This document shows, in pieces, positions 7,069 to 13,386 of a stretch of 32,518 nt of DNA; position 1 is the first letter of the stretch, and every line of letters starts with the position of its first letter. This DNA is from an uncultured Clostridia bacterium (GTDB lineage Bacteria > Bacillota > Clostridia > Oscillospirales > Oscillospiraceae), in assembly GCA_945873695.1 (NCBI GenBank), contig CAMCDX010000009.1, forward strand, positions 1 through 32,518, written 5' to 3'. The notes under the pieces were generated by a model. That model searched no databases and was not told where the DNA came from. It saw nothing but the letters and a program-made list of their open reading frames with translations. The translations under genes and the position numbers were made by a program.

Positions 7069-7114
7069 ACCTCCTGTGAGACCCTAGGCAAAAGTGGTTT
7101 CACAGGAGGTTTTT
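7069..7114 (+). terminator. Terminator hairpin whose 3' arm is the Shine-Dalgarno site of the next gene
   Basis: ACCTCCTGTGA (7069-7079) pairs with TCACAGGAGGT (7100-7110), extended by ACC/GGT (7081-7083 with 7096-7098), and is followed by TTTTTG. It ends the CLC operon. The AGGAGGT of the 3' arm is also the only good ribosome binding site for the ATG at 7117. Confidence 0.8.
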
Positions 7115-7116
7115 GT

Positions 7117-7818
7117 ATGCAGATCTTAGCGGAGAGCGGCAGCGTGGTACTGACCACGGTGCTGTCCATCGTGGCGCTGTTCCTGCTGACCAAGCTGATG
7201 GGTGCCAAGCAGGTGTCCCAGATGACCATGTTCGACTACGCGGTGGGCATCACCATCGGCTCCATCGCGGCGGAGCTGGCCACGGAGCTGGAGTCCCCCC
7301 ACAAGCCCCTGACGGCCCTGGTGCTCTACGGCCTCATCTCCGTGGGCATCTCCCTGCTCACCAACAAGTCCCTGAAGGCACGGGCCCTCCTCACCGGAAA
7401 GCCCCTGGTGCTGCTGGAGGACGGCGTGATCTACCGGGAGAACCTGAAAAAGGCCCGGCTGGACCTCAGCGAGTTTTTGACCTACTGCCGCATGAGCGGC
7501 TGGTTCGACCTGAGCCAGGTCCAGACGGCGGTGCTGGAGCACAACGGCGTCATCAGCTTTCTGCCCAAAGAGGCAGACCGCCCCGCCACTCCGGCGGACC
7601 TGGGTCACCAGCCCAAACAGTCCCGGGTCCAGGTGCCCTTGGTCATGGATGGGAAGCTGATGACGGACAACATCCGCCGGGCGGGGAAGGAGGAGTCCTG
7701 GGTCCACCGGGGGCTGCTGCGGCAGGGCTATCAGGACGAGAGCGACGTCCTCCTGGCCCTGTGGGGCGGGGGAGAGCAGCTGACGGTGTTCCCCATGGCC
7801 CCTGAGAGAAAAGGCTGA
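7117..7818 (+). CDS. YetF/DUF421 family membrane protein
   Basis: This 233-residue protein has an N-terminal membrane part (segments near residues 9-27, 41-57 and 67-82) and a C-terminal cytosolic domain. Family marks are the LMGAKQVSQMTMFDYAVGITIGSIAAE block and the later RKxLRLDLSEFL-like stretch (here KKARLDLSEFLTYCR), followed by a second small domain with the VPLVMDGKL motif. YetF-type proteins are widespread in Firmicutes; B. subtilis relatives are tied to spore coats and membrane proteins, but the molecular role is unsettled. The start is fixed by AGGAGGT, which is buried in the upstream terminator stem, so expression may depend on whether that hairpin opens. The gene is probably co-transcribed with the DUF6774 mini-gene 43 bp downstream. 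Confidence 0.85.
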   Translation: MQILAESGSVVLTTVLSIVALFLLTKLMGAKQVSQMTMFDYAVGITIGSIAAELATELESPHKPLTALVLYGLISVGISLLTNKSLKARALLTGKPLVLLEDGVIYRENLKKARLDLSEFLTYCRMSGWFDLSQVQTAVLEHNGVISFLPKEADRPATPADLGHQPKQSRVQVPLVMDGKLMTDNIRRAGKEESWVHRGLLRQGYQDESDVLLALWGGGEQLTVFPMAPERKG

Positions 7819-7861
7819 ACCGCCCCCGGTTCCGGCGCATAGGCTGGCGGGGGGTGATGCC

Positions 7862-8044
7862 ATGCAGAACTGCGACTGTGACCCGCTGGCCCTGACCACA
7901 GCCGTCAACACCCTGGCGGTGGCCATCGCTGCCCAGCTGGACGACAGCGACCTGCCCCTGGCGGCGGCGGTCCTGACCCAGCTGGGGGACACCCTGGCCA
8001 CCATCGCCGTCCAGCGGGAGCGGTGCGAGGGAGAAGTGAAATGA
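7862..8044 (+). CDS. DUF6774-like mini-protein
   Basis: This 60-residue soluble protein has a Cys-rich start (MQNCDCD), two predicted helices, and the LAAAVLTQLGDTLATIAVQRERCE ending that I associate with DUF6774, a Clostridia family of 55-70 residues. A GGGGGTGAT site precedes the ATG. It lies between the YetF gene and a strong terminator, which supports its being a real gene and the last of this unit. The function is unknown. Confidence 0.65.
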   Translation: MQNCDCDPLALTTAVNTLAVAIAAQLDDSDLPLAAAVLTQLGDTLATIAVQRERCEGEVK

Positions 8045-8082
8045 ACAAGGCCCGTCCGCACCGGCGGACGGGCCTTGTTTTG
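8044..8082. terminator. Bidirectional intrinsic terminator
   Basis: A 16-bp perfect stem, AACAAGGCCCGTCCGC with its complement, has a four-base loop (ACCG) followed by TTTTG. It separates the DUF6774 gene (+) from the convergent YoaK-type gene (-), and overlaps the last base of the former. Confidence 0.85.
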
Positions 8083-8088
8083 TCATCA

Positions 8089-8736
8089 TCATGCCGGGGC
8101 CCGGCGGATGGAGCAGCGGACCATCCGGTACGCCGCCAGGATGGGCGCCAGGCAGAACCAGGCGGCCCGGGGCCCCGCCGCCTGCCACAGCAGGCAGGAG
8201 ACGGCCACCCCGGTGTGAAAGGAGAGCAGCGTCAGGCCGAAGAACCGGGCCTTGGGCCGGTAGGTGGGGTCGCGATTCAGGTATACCTCCGTCATGGCGC
8301 TGGTGAACTGGCGCAGGTTGTTGGTGGAGAAGATGGTGGCGCTGACGAAGCCGTGGGCCCCGGGAAAGCAGCACCACTGGAAGGCCATGGCGAAGAACAG
8401 AGGGTAGAGGCCCAGCACCGGCGGGGTGCTTGCGGGCAGGAGGCCCAGGATGAGGGCCGCCGCCCCGTCGATCCAAAGGCTGATCAGCCGCGGGTCCACG
8501 GTCAGGCGGTGGGGCAGCCAGGCGGCCAGGCCCACGGCCACCATGTACAGCACCATGCCGCCCACCCGCTGGCCGAACTCCGCCCAATCGCCGCCCAGCA
8601 GGCAGGTGACAATGGCGATCAGGTTGGAGGTCTGGGCACTGCCGAACAGGTTGGCGAAATGCAGCAGGGCGTAGACGCCCAGCCAGCCGCCGATGAATGC
8701 CATGATGAAATGGAGCCGTTCCGTTTGCTTCTCCAT
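8089..8736 (-). CDS. YoaK/DUF1275 family membrane protein
   Basis: This 215-residue protein has about six hydrophobic segments. The N-terminal block FIGGWLGVYALLHFANLFGSAQTSNLI is the DUF1275 signature (usually GG..D.Y......F...QTGN), here with Asp replaced by V and Gly by S. A second family block, NLRQFTSAMTEV, appears near residue 140. The function of the family is unknown; it is often described as a putative transporter. AGGGACC in front of the ATG gives a usable ribosome binding site. The upstream neighbour is the csaB fusion 56 bp away on the same strand, so read-through transcription is possible despite a hairpin between them. Confidence 0.82.
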   Translation of the reverse strand: MEKQTERLHFIMAFIGGWLGVYALLHFANLFGSAQTSNLIAIVTCLLGGDWAEFGQRVGGMVLYMVAVGLAAWLPHRLTVDPRLISLWIDGAAALILGLLPASTPPVLGLYPLFFAMAFQWCCFPGAHGFVSATIFSTNNLRQFTSAMTEVYLNRDPTYRPKARFFGLTLLSFHTGVAVSCLLWQAAGPRAAWFCLAPILAAYRMVRCSIRRAPA

Positions 8737-8755
8737 AAGGTCCCTCCGGTTTGAC

Positions 8756-8779
8756 GCCCGCCGTCTTCAGACGGCGGGC
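8756..8779. other. GC-rich hairpin between the csaB fusion and the YoaK-type gene
   Basis: A 10-bp perfect stem, GCCCGCCGTC with its complement, has the loop TTCA. On the strand of the flanking genes it lacks a clear T-run; the T-rich side (GGTTTTGGCTTTTTT) lies on the plus strand. It may be a weak terminator or a processing stem. Confidence 0.55.
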
Positions 8780-8792
8780 GGTTTTGGCTTTT

Positions 8793-11018
8793 TTACATGT
8801 CCAGCAGCCGCCGGGCAACCTCCACGTTCTTCCGCTCCATGTCCTGGAGCCGCAGCACCGCGGCGGCCTGGGCCTCGGGATGACTGGCCTGGGCCACGGC
8901 CCGGTCGATCATCTCCCGCAGGTTCTCCTCCGTCAGAGCGTCCAGATCCGTGAACAGCTCCTGGCCGATGTACCGCAGGAAGGCGGACACCTTGGGGTCA
9001 TACACCACCCCCGCCAGGGGGATGCCCTGGCCCGCGGCGAAGATGAGGGCGTGGAGCCGCATGGATACCACCGCCTCCATCCGGGAGAGGGCACCGATGA
9101 TGGTGCCGCTGGTCCCGGCGTCGTCCAGGAAGTAGTGGGGGGCCGTCAGCCCCCGGGCCGCCAGCTGGTTGGCGATGGGGTCCTGGTGCTTCTCCACCGC
9201 CGTGAACACGGCCGTCAGGCCGTAGGTGTCGTAGGCGTACTGGGCGGCGGCGGCGAACAGGGGGGCCTTTTCCTCAAAGCCCCGCCACTTCCGCAGGGCA
9301 AAGCACAGGTACTTCCCGTGGGGCGGGATGCCCGCACGGAGCAGCACGCTGTCCGTCTCGTCCTCGCCGGCCCGGCGCAGGGTCAGGGCCGGGTCCGCCG
9401 TCAGCAGGATCTCCGGCTTTGTCACGCCCATGGCCCGCAGCTCCTCCAGGGAGTCCGGCTCCCGGAGGGTGATGACGTCCACGTTGGCGTTCAGCACCCG
9501 GGCCGCCAGCTTCCGGTGGCTCTCCCGGGTGACGGGGCCGATGCCGCAGCCGTACATCTGGACCTTGCAGCCCCGGCGCTTGGCGGTCTGGATATTGTGG
9601 AGGTAGAACCACAAAGACCGCCGGGAGGTCACGTCTTGGATGAGGCTGCCGCCGCCGTTGATATAGAGCTTGGCATGGCCCATGGCCCGGCGCCAGGCCA
9701 GGATGTTGGACCGATGGACCGCCCGGACCCGGTAGCTGAGCCGGGTGCTCCTGGGGTCCTTGGAGAGGACCGTCACCGGCATATCCGGGTCGATGGACCG
9801 CATCTCCTGCAAAATGGCCTCCAGGATGGCGTCGTCCCCGGCGTTGCCCCGGCCGTAGGCGCCGCAGATCACCACGCCGTCCCGGTCCCGCTTGGGGCGG
9901 CTGTGGCGGCGGAGGATCTCCTCATAGATATGCAGCTGGGTGTCCACCGTCTTCTGGATGGAGAACTGGGTGGAGGCCTTCTCATACAGCTTCTCGCCCA
10001 AAGAATGGCGCAGCTGGTCGTCGTTGCCCATGACCGCCAGGTGCTCCCCCAGAGCCTCCCAGTCGCCGGGGGAGAACAGGTAGCCGTTTACGTCCTGGTC
10101 AATGAGGTAGGGGATGCCGCCCACGGCTGTGCTGACTGTGGCCAGGTGGAACCGGGCGCCCTCCGTCAGGGCGTAGGGGAAGGTCTCGGACAGAGAGGTG
10201 AGGGCGTTGATGTCCAGGGCGGAATAGAACCGGTCCATGCCGCCGCTGATCCACCCGGCGAAGGTCACCTGACGCTCCACCCCCAGCTCTTTCGCAAGGG
10301 CGGTGAGCTTGTCCTTCTCCTCGCCGTCGCCGGCGATGACCAGCCGCAGCCGGCGGCACTTCTGATAGCCCGCGGCGAAGCCCCGGATGAGGGTGGACAT
10401 GTCCTTGACGGGGTTCAGCCGGGCGGCGATGCCCACCACCACGGATGTTTCGTCCACATCCGCCCCCAGGCCCCGCAGGTAACTGAGCCGGTCTCCCTGG
10501 GGCGGGGCGGGAGTGAAGTCCAGTCCATTGTAAATGGCGTAGAAGGTGTCCGGCGGAAAACCCCGGTCGATGAGCAGGTCCACCATGGCGTCGGACACGC
10601 CGATGCGGTAGTCCAGCTGCCGCAATGCCCAGGCGTTGATGTTGCCGAAGGTCAGGCGGCTGAGGGGACGGCCCATGTAGTCCAGCTTATAGTCGCTGTG
10701 GACGGTGGTGACCACCGGCAGCCCGGTGGGCCGGCGCAGCAGGGCGCCCACCATGTTGGCCCGGGAGCCGTGGCAGTGGATGACCTGATAGCCCCCCTGG
10801 CGGATGTAGTCCGCCAGCTCCCGCCGCAGCCGGGGGATGTTGTTGCCCCCCATAATGACCGTGGGGATGCCCAGAGCCCGGGCCTCCTCGGCGAAGGGGC
10901 CGTCCCGGAAGCACACCAGCTGGGCGGTGATGGTCTTGTTCAGATTTTGCAGCAGGCTCAGCACGTGGGTCTTGGCCCCGCCGGAGTCGCCGCCGCTGAT
11001 GAGATGGATGACTTTCAT
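8793..11018 (-). CDS. csaB: Family 4 glycosyltransferase-CsaB polysaccharide pyruvyl transferase fusion
   Basis: This 741-residue bifunctional protein has two domains. Residues 1 to about 375 are a GT-B family 4 glycosyltransferase: N-terminal HLISGGDSGGAKTHVLSLL, VVGIAARLNPVKD, VIAGDGEEK and the EX7E motif in LSETFPYALTEG. From about residue 385 to the end is a CsaB-type pyruvyl transferase: GAYGRGNAGDDAIL, the INGGGSLIQD motif, YGCGIGPV, SMRLHALIFA and VYDPKVSAFL. CsaB adds ketal-linked pyruvate to the secondary cell-wall polymer, creating the ligand of SLH domains; the fused transferase may act on the same glycan (inference). The frame is open to 11282, but the ATG at 11018 begins the GT4 fold, has AGAAAGG upstream and lies about 42 nt after the promoter. 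The symbol applies to the second domain. An SLH protein is encoded at 13387. Confidence 0.9.
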   Translation of the reverse strand: MKVIHLISGGDSGGAKTHVLSLLQNLNKTITAQLVCFRDGPFAEEARALGIPTVIMGGNNIPRLRRELADYIRQGGYQVIHCHGSRANMVGALLRRPTGLPVVTTVHSDYKLDYMGRPLSRLTFGNINAWALRQLDYRIGVSDAMVDLLIDRGFPPDTFYAIYNGLDFTPAPPQGDRLSYLRGLGADVDETSVVVGIAARLNPVKDMSTLIRGFAAGYQKCRRLRLVIAGDGEEKDKLTALAKELGVERQVTFAGWISGGMDRFYSALDINALTSLSETFPYALTEGARFHLATVSTAVGGIPYLIDQDVNGYLFSPGDWEALGEHLAVMGNDDQLRHSLGEKLYEKASTQFSIQKTVDTQLHIYEEILRRHSRPKRDRDGVVICGAYGRGNAGDDAILEAILQEMRSIDPDMPVTVLSKDPRSTRLSYRVRAVHRSNILAWRRAMGHAKLYINGGGSLIQDVTSRRSLWFYLHNIQTAKRRGCKVQMYGCGIGPVTRESHRKLAARVLNANVDVITLREPDSLEELRAMGVTKPEILLTADPALTLRRAGEDETDSVLLRAGIPPHGKYLCFALRKWRGFEEKAPLFAAAAQYAYDTYGLTAVFTAVEKHQDPIANQLAARGLTAPHYFLDDAGTSGTIIGALSRMEAVVSMRLHALIFAAGQGIPLAGVVYDPKVSAFLRYIGQELFTDLDALTEENLREMIDRAVAQASHPEAQAAAVLRLQDMERKNVEVARRLLDM

Positions 11019-11047
11019 GAAAGGACCTTTCTTTCTTGAAAATAGAC

Positions 11048-11076
11048 TTGAGAAATGATGAAAAATATTATACAAT
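11048..11076 (+). promoter_or_regulatory. DUF4330 gene promoter, overlapping the csaB promoter
   Basis: TTGAGA (11048-11053), 17 bases, then TACAAT (11071-11076). The two promoters occupy the same 48 bp on opposite strands, so polymerase can probably occupy only one at a time. Confidence 0.6.
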
Positions 11077-11095
11077 GTTTCCTGAACGTTGTCCA
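11067..11095 (-). promoter_or_regulatory. csaB promoter
   Basis: On the minus strand TGGACA (11090-11095), 17 bases, then a perfect TATAAT (11067-11072). Its -10 shares bases with the -10 of the opposing promoter. Confidence 0.7.
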
Positions 11096-11096
11096 T

Positions 11097-11121
11097 AAAA
11101 AAACCGGGCACCCGCCCGTTT
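11097..11121 (-). terminator. Minus-strand terminator-like hairpin upstream of csaB
   Basis: On the minus strand AAACGGGC pairs with GCCCGGTTT (one bulge, loop GGGT), followed by a run of seven T. It would stop antisense transcription coming from the DUF4330 gene before it reaches the csaB promoter; on the plus strand it forms a leader hairpin just before the DUF4330 ribosome binding site. Confidence 0.5.
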
Positions 11122-11133
11122 ACGGAGGAAATC

Positions 11134-11622
11134 ATGGAACAAAAAGCGAAACGCGTTGGAAAGTTCAACATCATCGACATCATCGCCGTGCTGCTGATCC
11201 TGGCGGTGGTGGTGTTTGCCGGGTACAAGCTGATGAACCGGGGCGGCGGCAGCGCCGGTGAGGTGGAAAAGGTGAAGGTCACCTACGTGGTCCGGGTGGA
11301 GAACGTGGCCAAAGAGCTGTACGACACCTGTCAGGCCCACCTGCCCTCCCCGCTGATGGCCTCCGGCTCCCTGGTGGGCGGCGAGATCGTGTCCGTGGAG
11401 AAGACCCCCTTCTACGTGCTGGGCCCCGACGGGCAGTGGGTGGAGGACCCGGACCATGTAAACCTCTACCTCACCGCCACCACGGAGGTGGCCGGCGGCG
11501 CCGTCATGACCACCAAGGTGGGCGACCAGGAGGTCCGCATCGGCAAGAAGGACTATATTCTCAAGAGTGAGTACGTGGAGTTCCAGGGCGGCACCGTGGT
11601 GGACGTCCAGTGGGGCGAGTAA
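11134..11622 (+). CDS. DUF4330 family single-pass membrane protein
   Basis: This 162-residue protein has a short basic N-terminus, one membrane segment (about residues 14-30, FNIIDIIAVLLILAVVVFAGY) and a C-terminal extracytoplasmic domain of beta character. The KFNIIDIIAVLL..AV..GYK start is typical of DUF4330, a family found near surface-polysaccharide genes in Firmicutes; the divergent csaB fusion fits this pattern. The molecular function is unknown. ACGGAGGAA lies six bases before the ATG at 11134; an open upstream extension to 11089 has no ribosome binding site and crosses the leader hairpin. Transcription ends at a duplicated terminator. Confidence 0.78.
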   Translation: MEQKAKRVGKFNIIDIIAVLLILAVVVFAGYKLMNRGGGSAGEVEKVKVTYVVRVENVAKELYDTCQAHLPSPLMASGSLVGGEIVSVEKTPFYVLGPDGQWVEDPDHVNLYLTATTEVAGGAVMTTKVGDQEVRIGKKDYILKSEYVEFQGGTVVDVQWGE

Positions 11623-11634
11623 ACCAAACAGAAA

Positions 11635-11664
11635 AAACAGGCTGTGCAGCTGCACAGCCTGTTT
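11635..11664. terminator. Left copy of a duplicated bidirectional terminator hairpin
   Basis: This is a perfect 30-bp palindrome (AAACAGGCTGTGCAG and its complement). On the minus strand it is followed by TTTTTT; on the plus strand only TTT remains before the insert begins. The sister copy is at 11750-11778. Confidence 0.8.
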
Positions 11665-11749
11665 CTGCCTTTCGAGAAACTCGAAAACTTAGCGCGACGG
11701 GAAGGAAGATAGTTACGAAAGAAACCCAGGAAGGGTGTCTTTCGTTTTG
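11665..11749. repeat. 85-bp structured insert between two copies of a terminator hairpin
   Basis: This is a non-coding spacer with two hairpins of its own: TTTCGAG AAA CTCGAAA at its left end, and CGAAAGA-ACCC paired with GGGT-TCTTTCG near its right end. Both ends contain CTTTCG. It lies between the convergent DUF4330 and dihydropyrimidinase genes. It shows only slight textual likeness (CGAAA / TTTCG) to the 221-bp element at 15642-15862. Confidence 0.55.
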
Positions 11750-11778
11750 AAACAGGCTGTGCATCGCACAGCCTGTTT
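11750..11778. terminator. Right copy of the duplicated terminator hairpin
   Basis: AAACAGGCTGTGC, loop ATC, then the complement and TTTTTTT (T-run from 11776). The stem arms are identical to the left copy (11635-11664); only the loop differs. On the minus strand the T-run is just TTT. Confidence 0.8.
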
Positions 11779-11784
11779 TTTTGC

Positions 11785-13164
11785 TTACAGGGAGTTCTTG
11801 CCCCGGGCCATGTACCTGCCTTGGGGCGCCTCGTGGAGGACCTTGCCGTCCTCCACGGCCAGGTGTCCCCGGAGCCACACCTGCCGGATGGAGCCGGCGG
11901 TGACGAAGCCCTCATAGGGGTTGTAGTCCACATTGGCCACGCAGTCCTCCGCCCGGATGACATGGCTGGCCTTGGGGTCGTAGACCACGATGTCGGCGTC
12001 GCTGCCCCGGCGGAGGAGGCCCTTCCGGGGATAGAGGCCGTAGAGCCGGGCCGGGTTCTCGCAAAGGCAGCGGCACATCTGGGCGGCGGTGATACGCCGT
12101 TTGGCAACGCCGTAGGAGTAAATGAGCTCACCCCGGGTCTCCACGCCAGGGAGGCCGCCGGGGATCTTGGTGAAGTCCTCCCGGCCCATGTCCTTCTGAG
12201 CCAGGGTGAAGGAGCAGTGGTCCGTGGAGACGGTCTGGATGTCGCCCCGGCGCAGGGCCTTCCAAAGATGGTCCTGCTCCGCCTTCTCCCGGATGGGAGG
12301 CGCGCAGACGTACCGGGCGGCGGAGGAGTAGTCCTCGTTGAAGTATACGCTCTCGTCCAGCAGCAGATACTGGGGGCAGGTCTCCACATAGACAATCTGG
12401 CCCCGCTTCCGGGCGTGCTCCACCTCTTTCAGGGCCTCGTGGTTGGTCAGATGCACGATGACGATGGGGCATTCCGCCGCCTGGGCGATGCGCAGCAGCC
12501 GGCTGACGGCCTCCGCCTCCAGGTAGGGCGGGCGGGTGACGGGATGGGAGGAGGGACCCAGCTTGCCGCCGTTCTTCCGCTCGGCGATCATGCCGTCGAT
12601 GACCCCGGCGTTCTCGCAGTGGACGCCGCAGATGCCGCCCAGCCGCCGCAGCTCCTTCAAAGCCCAGTACATGTCCCGGTCACCGATCATCATGGCGGGG
12701 TAGGTCATGTACATTTTAAAGGAGGACACGCCCTGGGCGAACATGTCCGGCAGCTCCGAGCGGATGGACTCGTTCCAGTCGTCGATGGTCATGTGGAAGC
12801 CGTAGTCGCAGAAGGTCCTGCCGTCGGCCTTTTGGTGCCACAGCTCCAGACCGTGGTGCAGGGTCTCCCCCTTGTTGGGGCAGGCGAAGTCGATGACCGT
12901 GGTAGTGCCGCCCTTCAAAGCGGCCCGGCTGCCGGTCCAGAAGTCGTCCGCCGTGGTGGTGCCCGCCACATCCAGGTCAAAGTGGGTGTGGGCGTCGATG
13001 AAGCCGGGGAACAGGAAGCACCCGGTCACGTCCACCACCTGGGTGTCGCCGTCCGCTTCCAGCTTCCGGCCAATGCGGGCGATCTTCTCGCCGTCCATGA
13101 GCACGTCGGCCCGCTTCATCCCCTCGCCGGAGACCACGGTGCCGCCCTTGAGCAGTTTTTTCAT
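11785..13164 (-). CDS. hydA: Dihydropyrimidinase / D-hydantoinase
   Basis: This 459-residue cytosolic amidohydrolase opens the ring of dihydrouracil, dihydrothymine or hydantoins, the second step of reductive pyrimidine breakdown. All metal ligands of the family are visible: H59 and H61 (DAHTHFDLD), the carboxylated lysine K150 (SSFKMYMTYP), H182 (GVHCENAG), H238 (VIVHLTNHEA) and D315 (VSTDHCSFT). The length is typical. The start at 13164 has GGAGG seven bases upstream; the frame extends 21 codons further without a ribosome binding site. No dihydropyrimidine dehydrogenase or beta-ureidopropionase gene is in the window. It is transcribed divergently from a nucleotidase, which fits nucleotide or pyrimidine use. 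A hydantoinase acting on other substrates cannot be excluded. Confidence 0.92.
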   Translation of the reverse strand: MKKLLKGGTVVSGEGMKRADVLMDGEKIARIGRKLEADGDTQVVDVTGCFLFPGFIDAHTHFDLDVAGTTTADDFWTGSRAALKGGTTTVIDFACPNKGETLHHGLELWHQKADGRTFCDYGFHMTIDDWNESIRSELPDMFAQGVSSFKMYMTYPAMMIGDRDMYWALKELRRLGGICGVHCENAGVIDGMIAERKNGGKLGPSSHPVTRPPYLEAEAVSRLLRIAQAAECPIVIVHLTNHEALKEVEHARKRGQIVYVETCPQYLLLDESVYFNEDYSSAARYVCAPPIREKAEQDHLWKALRRGDIQTVSTDHCSFTLAQKDMGREDFTKIPGGLPGVETRGELIYSYGVAKRRITAAQMCRCLCENPARLYGLYPRKGLLRRGSDADIVVYDPKASHVIRAEDCVANVDYNPYEGFVTAGSIRQVWLRGHLAVEDGKVLHEAPQGRYMARGKNSL

Positions 13165-13217
13165 CCTGCACCCTCCATTTCCGCGGCCTGCGGCCGCCTG
13201 TTTTTCATATCGTATGC

Positions 13218-13246
13218 AGTATATCATGCCCGTTTTCGGATTTCCA
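13218..13246 (-). promoter_or_regulatory. Putative promoter of the dihydropyrimidinase gene
   Basis: On the minus strand an extended -10, TGATATACT (TATACT at 13218-13223), with a weak -35 (TGGAAA, 13241-13246) 17 bases upstream. About 50 nt of leader follows. Confidence 0.5.
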
Positions 13247-13309
13247 GTGGGCAGCAGAGGAGGATTTGAAAAATTTACGCCAGGAGCAGGAAAAAATTAT
13301 GAATTAGGA

Positions 13310-13338
13310 CTGCCCATTTGGTAAAGATGTGCTATACT
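13310..13338 (+). promoter_or_regulatory. Putative promoter of the SLH nucleotidase gene
   Basis: Extended -10 TGCTATACT (TATACT at 13333-13338); the -35 position is poor. The leader carries a near-perfect AAGGAGGT seven bases before the ATG, which suggests strong translation. Confidence 0.5.
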
Positions 13339-13386
13339 GATGGTACATAGGCAGCCGCCTGCCTGAAATTTGAAGGAGGTAAAAGA

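Noticed and set aside
8751-8792. Terminator for the csaB fusion
   Set aside because: The stem is strong, but on the correct strand there is no T-run; I list it only as a hairpin.
11019-11282. N-terminal extension of the csaB fusion
   Set aside because: The frame is open, but the extension runs through the promoter region and into the divergent gene, lacks a ribosome binding site, and precedes an already complete GT4 N-terminus.
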